A stretch of DNA of 64,000 nucleotides, from contig JADJIH010000001.1 in assembly GCA_016707115.1 (NCBI GenBank), positions 620,001-684,000 of the forward strand, written 5' to 3'. Source of the stretch: Ignavibacteriales bacterium (GTDB lineage: Bacteria; Bacteroidota; Ignavibacteria; Ignavibacteriales; Ignavibacteriaceae). Made by a program: the position numbers and the translations under genes. This document shows positions 53,446 through 63,732 of this stretch, piece by piece. Within the stretch, counting starts at the first letter, position 1; every line of letters begins with the position of its first letter. Below the pieces are notes generated by a model, which had not been told where the DNA came from, did not search any database, and was given only the letters and a program-made list of their open reading frames with translations.

Positions 53446-53546
53446 CTACAATAAAACAAAATGCACACTGCATAAGAACGATTATTGAATCGTTAGCATG
53501 ATAAAATATTTTAATTCAGTATGTTAGTGGTAAATAGATAATAATT

Positions 53547-54238
53547 CTATTTACCCAGTTGTAATTCTATAGCAACAGTATTCGTCCAGAAAATTTCTTT
53601 CTTTTTACCACTAAAGTTAGAACCTTCCAGATAAACTATTACATTTTTGTACTCTGAGATAATTTGTTGCGGTTCAATATTTAATTTTATTTCAACTTTA
53701 ATAAAATCACTATTTGGAATTGACTCAATTATGTTAGTTTGTGAAACAATTTCAAACGGTTTAACGACAGTATTTATCGGTTTATAGAAATAAAGTAAAT
53801 CGCTTAGATGAAATGGGACCTGGAGCAACATTTTTAATGGGTATGATTTAGACCAATTTTAAATTTTAGAATATTTTCTGAAAATTGTAAATCAGAGATC
53901 AGTAAACCGACACCGGGAGGAGTGATTATATTTTTCGTGGTTAATGAATCATTGATTATAAATCCTTTATTATATTTAATTACCCTATTATAAGCTACAA
54001 CTTCTTCTAATTTAGCAAGATACCAGATTTGTTTAAGTTCAGAGATACTATTAACTGTTTTTGTAAAAGCAACAGAAAGAGCAAAGGAATTCCTTCCTTC
54101 CTTAGCAGCTTTAGATTTACTTATCCTGTATTTTGATGGACGAGAATAAACCACTGTTTTACCATACCTTTTTCTAAAGATTGCATCTCCCAATGTTCCA
54201 GTAACCTCACCGAGTAATTGCTTTCTTAGAATTGCCAT
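53547..54238 (-). pseudogene. Split gene of a small hypothetical family (DUF6266-like), one-base shift
   Basis: The first frame (54238 down to 53834) starts 'MAILRKQLLGEVTGTLGDAI' and 'VVYSRPSKYRISKSKAA', as in proteins annotated DUF6266 in Bacteroidota (recognised by pattern only). It ends 'KIGLNHTH'. The second frame (ATG at 53831 to 53547) can be read further upstream as 'NWSKSYPLK', which joins smoothly to 'SENILKFK' if one base is added to the A run at 53857-53860 (minus strand). The joined product of about 230 residues would fit the family. Role unknown. Decay or sequence error are both possible. It lies just past tRNA-Pro, a common site for acquired DNA, but no integrase or direct repeat was seen. 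Confidence 0.65.
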
Positions 54239-54617
54239 AATATACCTTTTGTATTGTATACTTTTAAGATTTCAAACTAGAAAATAAAAATAGATATAGT
54301 ACATTTCAAACGCATCTGAAACGTATTTGTAACGCAATACACAGTAATTTTAATTGATAGATTGTTTAGAATAAAATATCGATAAAGCATCATTTTTCTG
54401 TGTTGTAATTTGCAGGATTACAAAAGATGAATTGATGGGTATTGCAAGTATGATTATTAAAAGATTTTGGATTTGATAACTTTATTAAATATCAAAACAC
54501 AGCAAAGCTAAATATATAACAAAACCACACCTTTTAATAAAATCCCTGGCTGGTTTTTAATTCTACTCAACAAAATCCAATAAAAAACGATAATTATTAT
54601 AGAAACATGGAATTACT
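54239..54617. other. Divergent intergenic region
   Basis: The stretch separates the minus-strand split gene from the PEGA gene. It is AT-rich and must hold both promoters. I see no supported open frame, repeat or strong hairpin. Confidence 0.4.
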
Positions 54618-55019
54618 ATGAAATATATATTTATAATTTTATCAGTCTGCATTGGTTTAGCTGGCTTTAATGCATGCTCAACAATATTTAACACTACAAC
54701 TCAGGAAATAGAATTAAATTCAAATCCGCCAAATGCTAAAATTTATGTGGATGGAAAAATATTTGGTACAACTCCTCAAGTGATTAATATTGAGAGAGGT
54801 GTTGACCATTCGGTAAAATTTGAATTGGATGGATTTGAAACCTACGAAACACAAATAACCAGACAAATGTCCAACTGGTTTTGGATTAATGCCTTAAACG
54901 GCTTTATTCCAGGAATGTCGGTGGATTTGCTTACAGGCGCAATGTACAGCCTTTTCCCCGATGAGATGAATGCGGAGTTAAGTCCTTCAAAAGTAGAAAC
55001 AAAAACGAAGAAAAAATAA
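54618..55019 (+). CDS. PEGA-domain lipoprotein
   Basis: A lipoprotein signal ends in 'LAGFNAC', so Cys-20 or so is lipidated. Residues about 33-80 are a PEGA domain ('IELNSNPPNAKIYVDGKIFGTTPQ'), a small beta module often found on cell-surface proteins. After a hydrophobic stretch ('WFWINALNGFIPGMSVDLLTGA') comes a charged Lys-rich tail. The 133-residue size fits small PEGA lipoproteins. It is 23 bases ahead of the bacteriohemerythrin gene. The binding partner is unknown. Confidence 0.85.
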   Translation: MKYIFIILSVCIGLAGFNACSTIFNTTTQEIELNSNPPNAKIYVDGKIFGTTPQVINIERGVDHSVKFELDGFETYETQITRQMSNWFWINALNGFIPGMSVDLLTGAMYSLFPDEMNAELSPSKVETKTKKK

Positions 55020-55042
55020 ACTGATTTGACCGAAAAACTAAA

Positions 55043-55453
55043 ATGGAAATAGTAACCTGGTCTAAAAGTTATGAAACAGGACATCCGGTTGTTGATGGAC
55101 AGCATCGGAATTTGTTCAAGCTGATAAATAATCTGAACCTGGAATTATTAGATAAAGAATCGAATCAGGCTTTTTCAGATGCTATAGAAATACTATCTGC
55201 TTATGTAGGGACTCATTTTAAAACTGAAGAAGATTTAATGAAATCCGTTTCTTACCCTGATTTTGAAAATCATAGGCAGGAACACGATAATCTAAAAGAA
55301 CAATCAGAAAAACTAATTAAGCTTTTCCGTTTAGGCAAAGTTGATTTAACTGCAACTATATCTAAATTTTTATCAGATTGGTTGAAAAATCACATACAAG
55401 AAATAGATAAGAAAATGATTGATTGGTTAAAAGGGCAAGAAGGAGCTAATTAA
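55043..55453 (+). CDS. Bacteriohemerythrin
   Basis: A di-iron, oxygen-binding four-helix protein of 136 residues. Iron ligands are visible as 'VTWSKSYETGHPVVDGQHRN', 'YVGTHFKTEEDLM', 'HRQEHDNL' and 'LKNHIQEIDKKM' (the final H-x4-D). Such proteins store or deliver O2, or act as sensors when linked to other domains; this one is a lone domain. It is unrelated in sequence detail to the hemerythrin part of the RIC protein. Confidence 0.93.
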   Translation: MEIVTWSKSYETGHPVVDGQHRNLFKLINNLNLELLDKESNQAFSDAIEILSAYVGTHFKTEEDLMKSVSYPDFENHRQEHDNLKEQSEKLIKLFRLGKVDLTATISKFLSDWLKNHIQEIDKKMIDWLKGQEGAN

Positions 55454-55647
55454 TTACGAATAATATTTTTTTGTAAAAAACAAATTTCATTTCAAAACAA
55501 ATCAAAATCCAATTTTTCATTAAAGATCGTCATTCCATAAATATCCTAATAAACTGCGTCGTACTTTTTAAAATATATGGCACTTTATTTTAAGTGTATT
55601 GTATATTTGTTTAACAAATTTAAAATATTTTACAGGAGAGGTTAATA

Positions 55648-58485
55648 ATGCTGGAACTTTTAAAGAAATCATCTTTGCTATTATTTTTATTTATAGTAAT
55701 TACTTTAAAACCACAATCTGATTTTAAACTTGACTACGAGAAGTATACTTTATCAAACGGCCTTCAGGTAATTCTACACCAGGATAAATCTGATCCGATT
55801 GCTGCAGTTGCAATTCAATTCCATGTCGGTTCTAATAGAGAAATACCTGGTAAAACCGGATTTGCACATTTATTTGAACATATTATGTTCCAGGAATCAC
55901 AACACGTTCCTCAGGATCAGTTTTTTAAGCTTATACAAGGCAATGGCGGCACTTTAAATGGCGGTACCTGGCAAGACGGCACAATGTATTTTGAAATTGT
56001 ACCAAACAGCGCTCTTGAGTTAGCTTTATGGCTTGAATCGGATAGAATGGGATATATGCTTCCTACGGTTACTTATGATGCATTCTTAAATCAGCAACAA
56101 GTTGTACAGAATGAAAAAAGACAGAACTATGATAATCAGCCATACGGGCAATCAAGTTACATTATCGGAAAATTACTTTATCCTGAAGGTCATCCATATA
56201 ATTGGACCACGATTGGTGCACTTGAAGATTTGCAAAATGCTACTTTAAAAGATGTTCACGATTTTTATACAAAATGGTATGGACCAAATAATGCCACACT
56301 TGTAGTTGCCGGAGATTTTGATGCTGATCAAACAAAAGAATGGATTGAAAAATACTTTGGCGAAATAAAATCATCCGCACCAGTTGCACCTTTAAAACCA
56401 CAGCTTGTTACATTGGATTCCTGGAAGCGGGCTTCTTATGAAGATAATTTTGCACAGTCTCCGGAACTTACAATGCTTTTTCCAACAGTTGAACAGTTTA
56501 CAAACGATAGTTATGCTTTAGATGTTTTATCAGATCTAATAGGAAGAGGAAAAAAATCTCCTCTTTATAAAATAGTTGTTGAAGAAAAAAAACTTGCTCC
56601 TTCAGTAATGACATTTAATAACAGCAGTGAGGTTGCGGGTGATTTCAGGATACGAATAAGAACTTTTCCAGATAAGAATTTAACTGAAGTAGAAAGCGCT
56701 ATTAAAGAAGCATTTTCGAGATTTGAAAAAGATGGATTTACTGAAAAAGATCTAGCCAGAACAAAGGCAGGCATCGAAACAAATTTCTACAACGGAATTT
56801 CAAGTGTTCTTGGTAAAGCACGCCAGCTTGGCAACTATAATGTATTTACAGGTTCACCAGATTATCTTAATACGGATTTAAATAACAGTTTAGCCGTTAC
56901 GTCAGATGATGTTTGGCGCGTTTATAACAAGTACATTAAGAATCAGAAATATGTTTTACTAAGCTTTGTTCCAAAAGGTAAATTAGAATTGGCAGCAGAA
57001 AATTCAACCCCGTTTATTGTAGAAGGGGACAACATCAAATCCTATACAGAAGAAGAAAAAATAAAAATAAAAAATAATTCTGAAAATTTGGTTAAAGTTG
57101 AGAAATTAGAATCAAAATTTGATCGTTCTAAAATGCCAATGAACGGTCCAGACCCATTATTAAAAGAACAAATAATATGGAACAATGAATTATCAAATGG
57201 AATAAAAATACTCGGAATTGAACAGAATGAATTACCGTTAGTGGATTTTCAGATAACTATTAAGGGTGGGTTACTTCTTGATGACATTAATAAAGTAGGT
57301 TCTGCAAATCTTGTAAGCAGAATGCTTATGCAAGGAACGAAAAATAAAACTCCTTTAGAACTAGAACAGGCAATTGAGGATCTTGGTTCTAACATTTCAG
57401 TAGTTACCTCAGATGATGCAATTATAGTTCGTGGAAATTGTCTCTCTACAAAATTTGAAGAAACAGTTAATCTGATCAAGGAAATAATGTTTGAGCCGAG
57501 ATGGGATGTTAAAGAATTTGACCGATTAAAAAATGAAACGATTGAATCGATAAAAAGAAGTAAAACTTCTGCAAGTTCTACAGCCTCATTAGTATTTTCG
57601 AAACTTATTTATGGTAATGAGAATATTGTTTCAAAAAACACAGCAGGCACAGAAGAATCAGTTTCTGCATTGACTTTAGATGATCTGAAAAGCTATTATG
57701 TTAAAAGTTTTTCTCCTCAAAATGCAAACATTACAATTGCAGGTGATATTAGTGAAGATGATGCAATGGATGTATTTACGGGTTTAGAGATAATATGGAA
57801 AAAGACTGATGTAACTGTATATGTACCAAAATCATTTAAAACTTTAGAATCATCAGTTGTTTATTTTATTGATTTTCCAGGAGCTAAACAATCTGAAATT
57901 AGAATAGGAAACATAGGATTAGCCTATACACATCCGGATTATTTTAAAGCTACAGTAATGAACTATAAACTCGGCGGTAGTTTTAATGGGATAGTAAATT
58001 TAATCTTGAGAGAAGAAAAAGGATATACTTACGGTGCAAGAACCGGTTTTACAGGATCTGAATTTCCTGGTTATTTTATAGCATCTGCTGGTGTTCAATC
58101 TAATGCAACGTATGAATCCGTTGGAATATTTAAAGATGAGATGACAAAATATAGAAACGGTATTTCTCCTGAGGACATGAAGTTTACAAAAGATGCATTA
58201 ATTAAATCTAATGCTCTTAGATTTGAAACTATTGGTGCATTAAGAGGAATGTTAGGGCAAATTGCTAAATTTGATTTACCGTATGATTATGTGAAAGATC
58301 AGGAAAAACAAATATCTGAAATGACTTTGGAGGAACTTAAAGATCTTGCACAAAAATATATCCATCCAGATAAAATGGTTTATTTGATCGCTGGTGATAA
58401 AGCAACGCAATTGGATAAATTAAAAGAATTAGGTTTTGGTGATCCAATTTTACTTGATAAAGAAGGAAATCTAATTAAGAATTGA
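55648..58485 (+). CDS. M16-family zinc protease (two-domain)
   Basis: A 945-residue exported protease with signal peptide (about 1-22). The N-terminal M16 domain has the inverted zinc motif HxxEH in 'FAHLFEHIMFQ' and the downstream Glu in 'VVQNEKRQN'. The second half is another M16 unit ('ELSNGIKILGIEQNELPL', 'ANLVSRMLMQGT') that lacks the zinc motif, so it is the inactive partner half. Such fused pairs degrade peptides in the periplasm. GGAGAGG precedes the ATG, and TATATTTG at 55602-55609 resembles a Bacteroidota -7 box. It overlaps a 15-base palindrome (ATTTGTT-T-AACAAAT, 55605-55619). Confidence 0.92.
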   Translation: MLELLKKSSLLLFLFIVITLKPQSDFKLDYEKYTLSNGLQVILHQDKSDPIAAVAIQFHVGSNREIPGKTGFAHLFEHIMFQESQHVPQDQFFKLIQGNGGTLNGGTWQDGTMYFEIVPNSALELALWLESDRMGYMLPTVTYDAFLNQQQVVQNEKRQNYDNQPYGQSSYIIGKLLYPEGHPYNWTTIGALEDLQNATLKDVHDFYTKWYGPNNATLVVAGDFDADQTKEWIEKYFGEIKSSAPVAPLKPQLVTLDSWKRASYEDNFAQSPELTMLFPTVEQFTNDSYALDVLSDLIGRGKKSPLYKIVVEEKKLAPSVMTFNNSSEVAGDFRIRIRTFPDKNLTEVESAIKEAFSRFEKDGFTEKDLARTKAGIETNFYNGISSVLGKARQLGNYNVFTGSPDYLNTDLNNSLAVTSDDVWRVYNKYIKNQKYVLLSFVPKGKLELAAENSTPFIVEGDNIKSYTEEEKIKIKNNSENLVKVEKLESKFDRSKMPMNGPDPLLKEQIIWNNELSNGIKILGIEQNELPLVDFQITIKGGLLLDDINKVGSANLVSRMLMQGTKNKTPLELEQAIEDLGSNISVVTSDDAIIVRGNCLSTKFEETVNLIKEIMFEPRWDVKEFDRLKNETIESIKRSKTSASSTASLVFSKLIYGNENIVSKNTAGTEESVSALTLDDLKSYYVKSFSPQNANITIAGDISEDDAMDVFTGLEIIWKKTDVTVYVPKSFKTLESSVVYFIDFPGAKQSEIRIGNIGLAYTHPDYFKATVMNYKLGGSFNGIVNLILREEKGYTYGARTGFTGSEFPGYFIASAGVQSNATYESVGIFKDEMTKYRNGISPEDMKFTKDALIKSNALRFETIGALRGMLGQIAKFDLPYDYVKDQEKQISEMTLEELKDLAQKYIHPDKMVYLIAGDKATQLDKLKELGFGDPILLDKEGNLIKN

Positions 58486-58577
58486 TTTGAAACTTTTTGC
58501 AGTATACAAACATCAAATCAATAAGTAATTAAAGATTATTACTAAGTAATTTTATTGTAAAAGGAAAAAGAATAAAA

Positions 58578-60404
58578 ATGAATTTCATTAGTAAAAAGAT
58601 ATTTGAGCTATCAATAATTATTTTTCTGATAATGGGATTACAATCATTCGCTCAAAATCAGGATGTAGTTAATATTTCTGTAGTTGAAAAATCATTAAAG
58701 GTTGTTCAAGGCGAACAATTTTCAATTACTTTATCAATAACTGTAAAGCCAACATGGCATATTAATTCAAATAGACCAAACGATGATTTTTTGATCCCAA
58801 GTGAAATTACTGCTAAAGGAAATGGAATAAAATTAATTGGAGTAAAATATCCAAAGGCGCACGAATTAAAACTATCATTTTCAGAAGAACTTGTTTCGGT
58901 TTATGAAGCAACTTCAAATGCAAAACTAACTTTTAAAGCGAGTCCCGATGCGCCTGCAGGCAAGCAAAAAGTCCTAATAACATTGGATTATCAAGCTTGT
59001 AACGATGTTTCATGTATGCCCCCAAATGCAATTTCAACAGAATATGAGATAGAAGTAATTAAAAAAGAAGGCGAAGATAATTCACAATCAGAGATACTTC
59101 TTCAATTAGATACTAATAATATTAAAATAGATTCTGATGAGTTGGCTCAACAAAATCCAAAAAATGATGATGTTAAAAAAGAATTATCTAAAGTTGAAAA
59201 AAGCGAAGAAGGTTCGATTGCATCAACATTAGAGAACAGCGGATTGTTTTTAAGTTTGATTTTCATTTTCCTTGCAGGCCTGGCACTTAATCTAACTCCA
59301 TGTGTTTATCCATTGATCCCTATTACAATTGGTTACTTTGGTGGTCAATCAGAAGGGAAGACCAGCAGGTTAGTAATGCTTGGATTACTTTACATGCTTG
59401 GGATGGCATTGACGTATTCGGTGGTTGGCGTTGTTACTTCGCTAAGTGGTGCTGTATTCGGTAGTCTTCTTCAAAATCCTATTGTAATAATTATAATCGC
59501 TCTTCTATTTGTTGCTTTAGCACTTAGTCAGTTTGGCGTTTATGAATTTAAACTTCCAGACTCCTGGGTAATGAAAGCTGGCGGGGCTAAAGGCGGTGCG
59601 TTTGGTGCTTTCTTTATGGGTTTAACAATGGGAATTGTTGCTGCACCTTGTATTGGACCGTTTGTGCTTGGACTTGTTACATACGTTGCAGCAAAAGGTG
59701 ACCCTCTTTATGGATTTCTTATGTTCTTTGTACTCGCTCTAGGTTTAGGATTTCCTTATTTATTGCTTGCAATCTTTTCAGGTAAAATAAAAAGTTTACC
59801 ACGTGCCGGTTTATGGATGGAAGGGGTAAAACACATTTTTGGTTTCCTGCTAATCGGGATGGCATTTTATTTTTTAGACCCAATTTTGCCAAAAGCAATA
59901 CAGGGTTATTCACTTCCTATCTTTGGAATAATTGCTGCAATTATTTTACTTTTTGTTGATAAAACTGCTAATAATGCAAAAGGATTCAGGACATTTAAAA
60001 TATTATTTTCTGTTTTGGTCTTGGCTGTTTCGATTTATGCTTTGATTCCAAAAGAGCAACTTGAACCTGAATGGAAAAAATTCAGTATAGAAAATTATGA
60101 AGCATCCCTGAAGAATAATGAACGAATGGTGATAGATTTTTATGCGGATTGGTGTATTCCTTGTAAGGAATTAGATGCCCTAACTTTTTCTGATCAACGG
60201 GTATTAAATGAATTTGAACGTTTTACAGTTTATAAAGTTGATATGACTAAAAACAATGAAACGAATGAGCAGCTTAGAAAAAGATTTAATGTAATTGGTA
60301 TGCCTACAGTTTTGATTATTGATTCAAAAGGAAATGAAATAAAACGATTAACAGGATTTGTTAATGCTGATGAGTTTCTGTCATACATTAAAAGGGTTGA
60401 TTAG
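58578..60404 (+). CDS. dsbD: Thiol:disulphide interchange protein DsbD
   Basis: This inner-membrane protein carries reducing power from cytoplasmic thioredoxin to the periplasm. The 608-residue protein has a signal peptide, an N-terminal DsbD-alpha domain (about 27-155, with a Cys pair in 'YQACNDVSCMPP'), a central membrane domain of about eight helices with redox Cys in 'LNLTPCVYPLIP' and 'IVAAPCIGPFV', and a C-terminal thioredoxin domain with the active site 'YADWCIPCKELD'. All three Cys pairs are intact. AAGGAAAAAG precedes the start. It lies 92 bases after the M16 gene and ends with a terminator. Confidence 0.95.
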   Translation: MNFISKKIFELSIIIFLIMGLQSFAQNQDVVNISVVEKSLKVVQGEQFSITLSITVKPTWHINSNRPNDDFLIPSEITAKGNGIKLIGVKYPKAHELKLSFSEELVSVYEATSNAKLTFKASPDAPAGKQKVLITLDYQACNDVSCMPPNAISTEYEIEVIKKEGEDNSQSEILLQLDTNNIKIDSDELAQQNPKNDDVKKELSKVEKSEEGSIASTLENSGLFLSLIFIFLAGLALNLTPCVYPLIPITIGYFGGQSEGKTSRLVMLGLLYMLGMALTYSVVGVVTSLSGAVFGSLLQNPIVIIIIALLFVALALSQFGVYEFKLPDSWVMKAGGAKGGAFGAFFMGLTMGIVAAPCIGPFVLGLVTYVAAKGDPLYGFLMFFVLALGLGFPYLLLAIFSGKIKSLPRAGLWMEGVKHIFGFLLIGMAFYFLDPILPKAIQGYSLPIFGIIAAIILLFVDKTANNAKGFRTFKILFSVLVLAVSIYALIPKEQLEPEWKKFSIENYEASLKNNERMVIDFYADWCIPCKELDALTFSDQRVLNEFERFTVYKVDMTKNNETNEQLRKRFNVIGMPTVLIIDSKGNEIKRLTGFVNADEFLSYIKRVD

Positions 60405-60438
60405 AATTATCACAGTCTTAGCAGGTTTTATTTATTTT

Positions 60439-60466
60439 TAAGGGAGTATAGACTCCCTTATTTTTT
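60439..60466 (+). terminator. Intrinsic terminator of dsbD
   Basis: TAAGGGAGT and ACTCCCTTA pair around the loop ATAG, and a T6 run follows. It lies 35 bases after the stop at 60404. Confidence 0.88.
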
Positions 60467-60593
60467 ACTTTTTCCAATATATCTTTGTCTAATTGGGAGA
60501 TAGTTGACACTATTTCTGGCTCAATTTAATATTAAAAAATATATTTATTTTGATTAGATTTGATGCAACCAATTCACTCAAATAAAACAGCCA

Positions 60594-63029
60594 GTGAACA
60601 GAAATACAATAGTTAAAATATCAGTTGCTTTACTTACTACAGCCATTCTTTTTACATTTCAAGTAATTCCAAATACGTTTGATTCCTTTTTAGTTTCTTC
60701 ATTTAATCTGATTTCAGGTGAAAAAGAACCTGATTCTTCTATAGTCATTATCCACATTACTTCAGAAGACATTGAGCAACTAGGTCCGTGGCCATTAAAG
60801 AGAAGTTATTATGCTTTGTTATTGAATAATCTTTCATCCTATCAAGTAAAGAAAATAGGACTAGAAATATTTTTAAGTGCAAAGTTTGTTTCACAAGCTG
60901 TTTATGATAATGTACTTCAGAGAGAAATCGGCAGAGCAAATAATGTTGTTCTTAGTTCGCTTGCAGGAAGTTTAGAAGAAATTAACGATTATTTTATTAC
61001 AGACTCATTAAGTTTTCCAAGTCCAAAACTAATTAATGATCAGATTCCAACGGGGCATATTAATATTATCCGCAACAATGGCATTGAGATACCTTTACAA
61101 ATTTCGAATCGATCTATAAATGAATCTGCATTTAGTTTAAGCTTAGCAGGTATCCACAATAGTTATTCTAAAATGATTAAAATTAATTTCATATCAGGAT
61201 GGAATAAGTTTAAGAATTATTCTCTTGTGGAATTTTTTCAATTAGTACAAGAAAATGACCCTGAACTTCTGCAATTAAAGAACAAAATTATTTTAGTTGG
61301 AATAAGTGATCCTCAATTATCATCTGTGTTTGAAACAGAATTTGATGAAAAATTACCGGGAGTTGCATTACATGCTTTTGCGCTAGACAATCTATTAAAT
61401 GATAGATTTATTAACGACTCTTACTACAGCTTATCAATTTATGCGTTTCTATTATTTATCATTTTTATAATAATATTTCTAAAGAAACAAAAGCGGATTC
61501 TTAGTTTATATACTATAATATTTTCAACCTCACTGTTAGTCTATTTCTTAATTTATAGACTATGGTTTTTAGAATTAGCTTTCTCATTTTTGTTAATTCC
61601 CTTGATATTAATGTTTATTGCCAATATATCTTTCATACTTATTGATAAGAGAAACCAATTAACAGGATATTATAATGAATCAGAGTTATTCAAAAGACTT
61701 TTATCTGAAAAGGAAAAAGAACTTTCACGTATACAGAACTTTCTAAATCAATCATCAACACAAAACACTGGACAATTATTGGAAAAAATTGAAGTGTTAA
61801 AAGATGACATTGAAAAATTAAGAGAGAATGAAAATGATCAGATACCAGCAGAAGTTAGTGAAGCAGTAGTTGAACAGAATTTCTCAGGCTTAGTATTTAA
61901 ATCTGCGGAGATGAAAAATGTTGTGGAATTGATAAATAAATCTGCTCCTACAGATGCTTCAATACTGATCACAGGTGAAAGCGGTACAGGAAAAGAGTTA
62001 GTTGCAAAAGCAATCCATTCCCTTAGTAATAGGAAAGATAGAAAGTTTGTTGCCGTTAATTGTGCGGCTCTTACGGAATCACTTCTTGAAAGCGAATTAT
62101 TCGGACATGTGAAAGGTGCATTTACAGGTGCTGTTATAGATAAGATTGGAAAGTTTGAAGCAGCAGATAAGGGTACTATACTTTTAGATGAAATTGGTGA
62201 AACAACAGAGAATTTTCAGGTAAAACTCTTGCGTGTGCTTCAATCTGGTGAGTATGATAAAGTTGGTTCAGTAAATACTTCATTTACCGATGTACGGGTT
62301 ATTTCTGCTACCAATAAAGAGCTTAAAGTGCTTATTAAGGAAAAGAAATTTAGAGAAGATCTTTTTTACAGATTAAATGTGATCAATATTAACATTCCAT
62401 CATTGCGTGAAAGAAAAGAAGATATTGAACCGATCGCAAGATATTTTTGTGAAGTTGATGATAAAAAATACCAACTCTCACTGGCGGCTCTAAAATCTTT
62501 GAATGATTACGATTGGCCAGGTAATGTTAGAGAACTGGAATCTGTCATCCGAAGAGCAAAAGTATTTTGTGAAGCGGGGAAAAGAAGTTTAATTCAATTA
62601 AATGATTTACCTGATGAAATTGTAAAAAGTGTAAAACTTAATTTTGAGGATTTAGTTATTGAATCCCTACGAAACAAAAAGTTCACACATTCCTCTATAA
62701 ATGAAACTGCAAGAGAACTCGGGAATGTGAGCCGAACTCTTGTTGCAGAAAACTTTAGAGGACTATCGTTAAAAATATTAGTTGAAAATAATTTTGATGA
62801 AATGAAATCGATTATTACTATTTCTAAAGATGAGAATGATGAAGTATTAACACGAGTAAAATCAAAATTGGATACCTGGCTGGTAAATATTCAAAAAGAC
62901 GTTGAGTTGAATAAATCTTTATCATTCAACGAAATAAAACTAAAACTTAATTCTAAGTATAAAAACCTTCCACAAAAATATCATACCTATCTCGATGAAG
63001 TGATTAGACATATTATTAATAAGAATTAA
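60594..63029 (+). CDS. CHASE2-sigma54 interaction protein (membrane enhancer-binding protein)
   Basis: This 811-residue protein joins a sensor to a sigma-54 activator. It starts at a GTG (60594); no ATG lies between it and an in-frame stop upstream. One N-terminal helix is followed by a CHASE2 extracellular sensor (about 40-280, 'IVIIHITSEDIEQLGPWPLKR'-type start), two to three more helices (about 280-350), a coiled coil (about 365-410), and the AAA+ domain (about 430-660) with 'TGESGTGKELVAKAIH', the sigma-54 loop 'GHVKGAFTGA' and 'LLDEIGE'. An HTH-like stretch 'SINETARELGNVSRTLV' and a further 80-residue helical tail end it. Target genes are unknown. FecR-like and partial genes converge from the right. 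Confidence 0.92.
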   Translation: MNRNTIVKISVALLTTAILFTFQVIPNTFDSFLVSSFNLISGEKEPDSSIVIIHITSEDIEQLGPWPLKRSYYALLLNNLSSYQVKKIGLEIFLSAKFVSQAVYDNVLQREIGRANNVVLSSLAGSLEEINDYFITDSLSFPSPKLINDQIPTGHINIIRNNGIEIPLQISNRSINESAFSLSLAGIHNSYSKMIKINFISGWNKFKNYSLVEFFQLVQENDPELLQLKNKIILVGISDPQLSSVFETEFDEKLPGVALHAFALDNLLNDRFINDSYYSLSIYAFLLFIIFIIIFLKKQKRILSLYTIIFSTSLLVYFLIYRLWFLELAFSFLLIPLILMFIANISFILIDKRNQLTGYYNESELFKRLLSEKEKELSRIQNFLNQSSTQNTGQLLEKIEVLKDDIEKLRENENDQIPAEVSEAVVEQNFSGLVFKSAEMKNVVELINKSAPTDASILITGESGTGKELVAKAIHSLSNRKDRKFVAVNCAALTESLLESELFGHVKGAFTGAVIDKIGKFEAADKGTILLDEIGETTENFQVKLLRVLQSGEYDKVGSVNTSFTDVRVISATNKELKVLIKEKKFREDLFYRLNVININIPSLRERKEDIEPIARYFCEVDDKKYQLSLAALKSLNDYDWPGNVRELESVIRRAKVFCEAGKRSLIQLNDLPDEIVKSVKLNFEDLVIESLRNKKFTHSSINETARELGNVSRTLVAENFRGLSLKILVENNFDEMKSIITISKDENDEVLTRVKSKLDTWLVNIQKDVELNKSLSFNEIKLKLNSKYKNLPQKYHTYLDEVIRHIINKN

Positions 63030-63031
63030 AA

Positions 63032-63715
63032 CTATTTGTTAATTAGTTTTTTATTTATTTGTTCAAGTTTTTCGTTAACGTGACTTTTCTGCTCACTTTT
63101 AAGTTCAAGTAATTTAATCTCAGTGTACTCATCATAAGATTCCTCATAAAGTCCGCTACCGAATAAAAGATCTGCAAAATAAATTCTGCTCTCTGCGTCT
63201 TTTTTTGTATCGGGATATTTACGATAAATTTCTTTCGAAGCAACAATAGCAGACTCTTTCATACCATTTTCGGCTAACTGTTTAGCACCATTTAGCCGCT
63301 TCATTCCAAAATCATTAGAGTTTAAAGTTGAAAGAGTTTCCTTCGAAATCTTATCTCCATAAACGCCAGTATTATCAGATTTTTCATTTCCTTTTTTTCT
63401 TGGAGTGTTCATTACATTTTCCATAGCCAACGCAAGTATTAATTCATCCAAAGTCATATTTTTTATATTTGCAACAGTAATTGCTGAAGATTCTTTTAAT
63501 GTAAATGATAAATCATTACCCTTAATTAAAACTGAAGAATTTTTATCCGTACTGACCACATCATTTTCATTTAAGATCATTTTAGATTTGACTTGCTGCC
63601 ATGTGTTGCTGTTACTCGATAACATTTTAACATTCCCATTAAGTTTCTCAACTTGAAATGTTTGAGAGTGAATAACAGAAACTGAGAATAACAGAACTAA
63701 TATATACTTTTTCAT
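63032..63715 (-). CDS. Exported FecR-like protein with helical repeat tail
   Basis: A signal peptide ('VLLFSVSVIHSQ') is followed by a FecR-like beta domain ('LNGNVKMLSSNSNTWQQV', 'LNENDVVSTDKNSSVLI'; about 22-90), a linker and a TPR-like helical segment (about 135-215). The 227-residue protein is not the usual inner-membrane FecR but a periplasmic stand-alone form. It meets the CHASE2 activator gene tail to tail (two bases apart), and a second gene ends 17 bases upstream of its start, suggesting an operon read from the right. Confidence 0.78.
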   Translation of the reverse strand: MKKYILVLLFSVSVIHSQTFQVEKLNGNVKMLSSNSNTWQQVKSKMILNENDVVSTDKNSSVLIKGNDLSFTLKESSAITVANIKNMTLDELILALAMENVMNTPRKKGNEKSDNTGVYGDKISKETLSTLNSNDFGMKRLNGAKQLAENGMKESAIVASKEIYRKYPDTKKDAESRIYFADLLFGSGLYEESYDEYTEIKLLELKSEQKSHVNEKLEQINKKLINK

Positions 63716-63732
63716 TTTCTTACCTTTAACGG

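Noticed and set aside
53372..54617. Integrated element at tRNA-Pro
   Set aside because: No integrase and no repeat of the tRNA 3' end was seen downstream.
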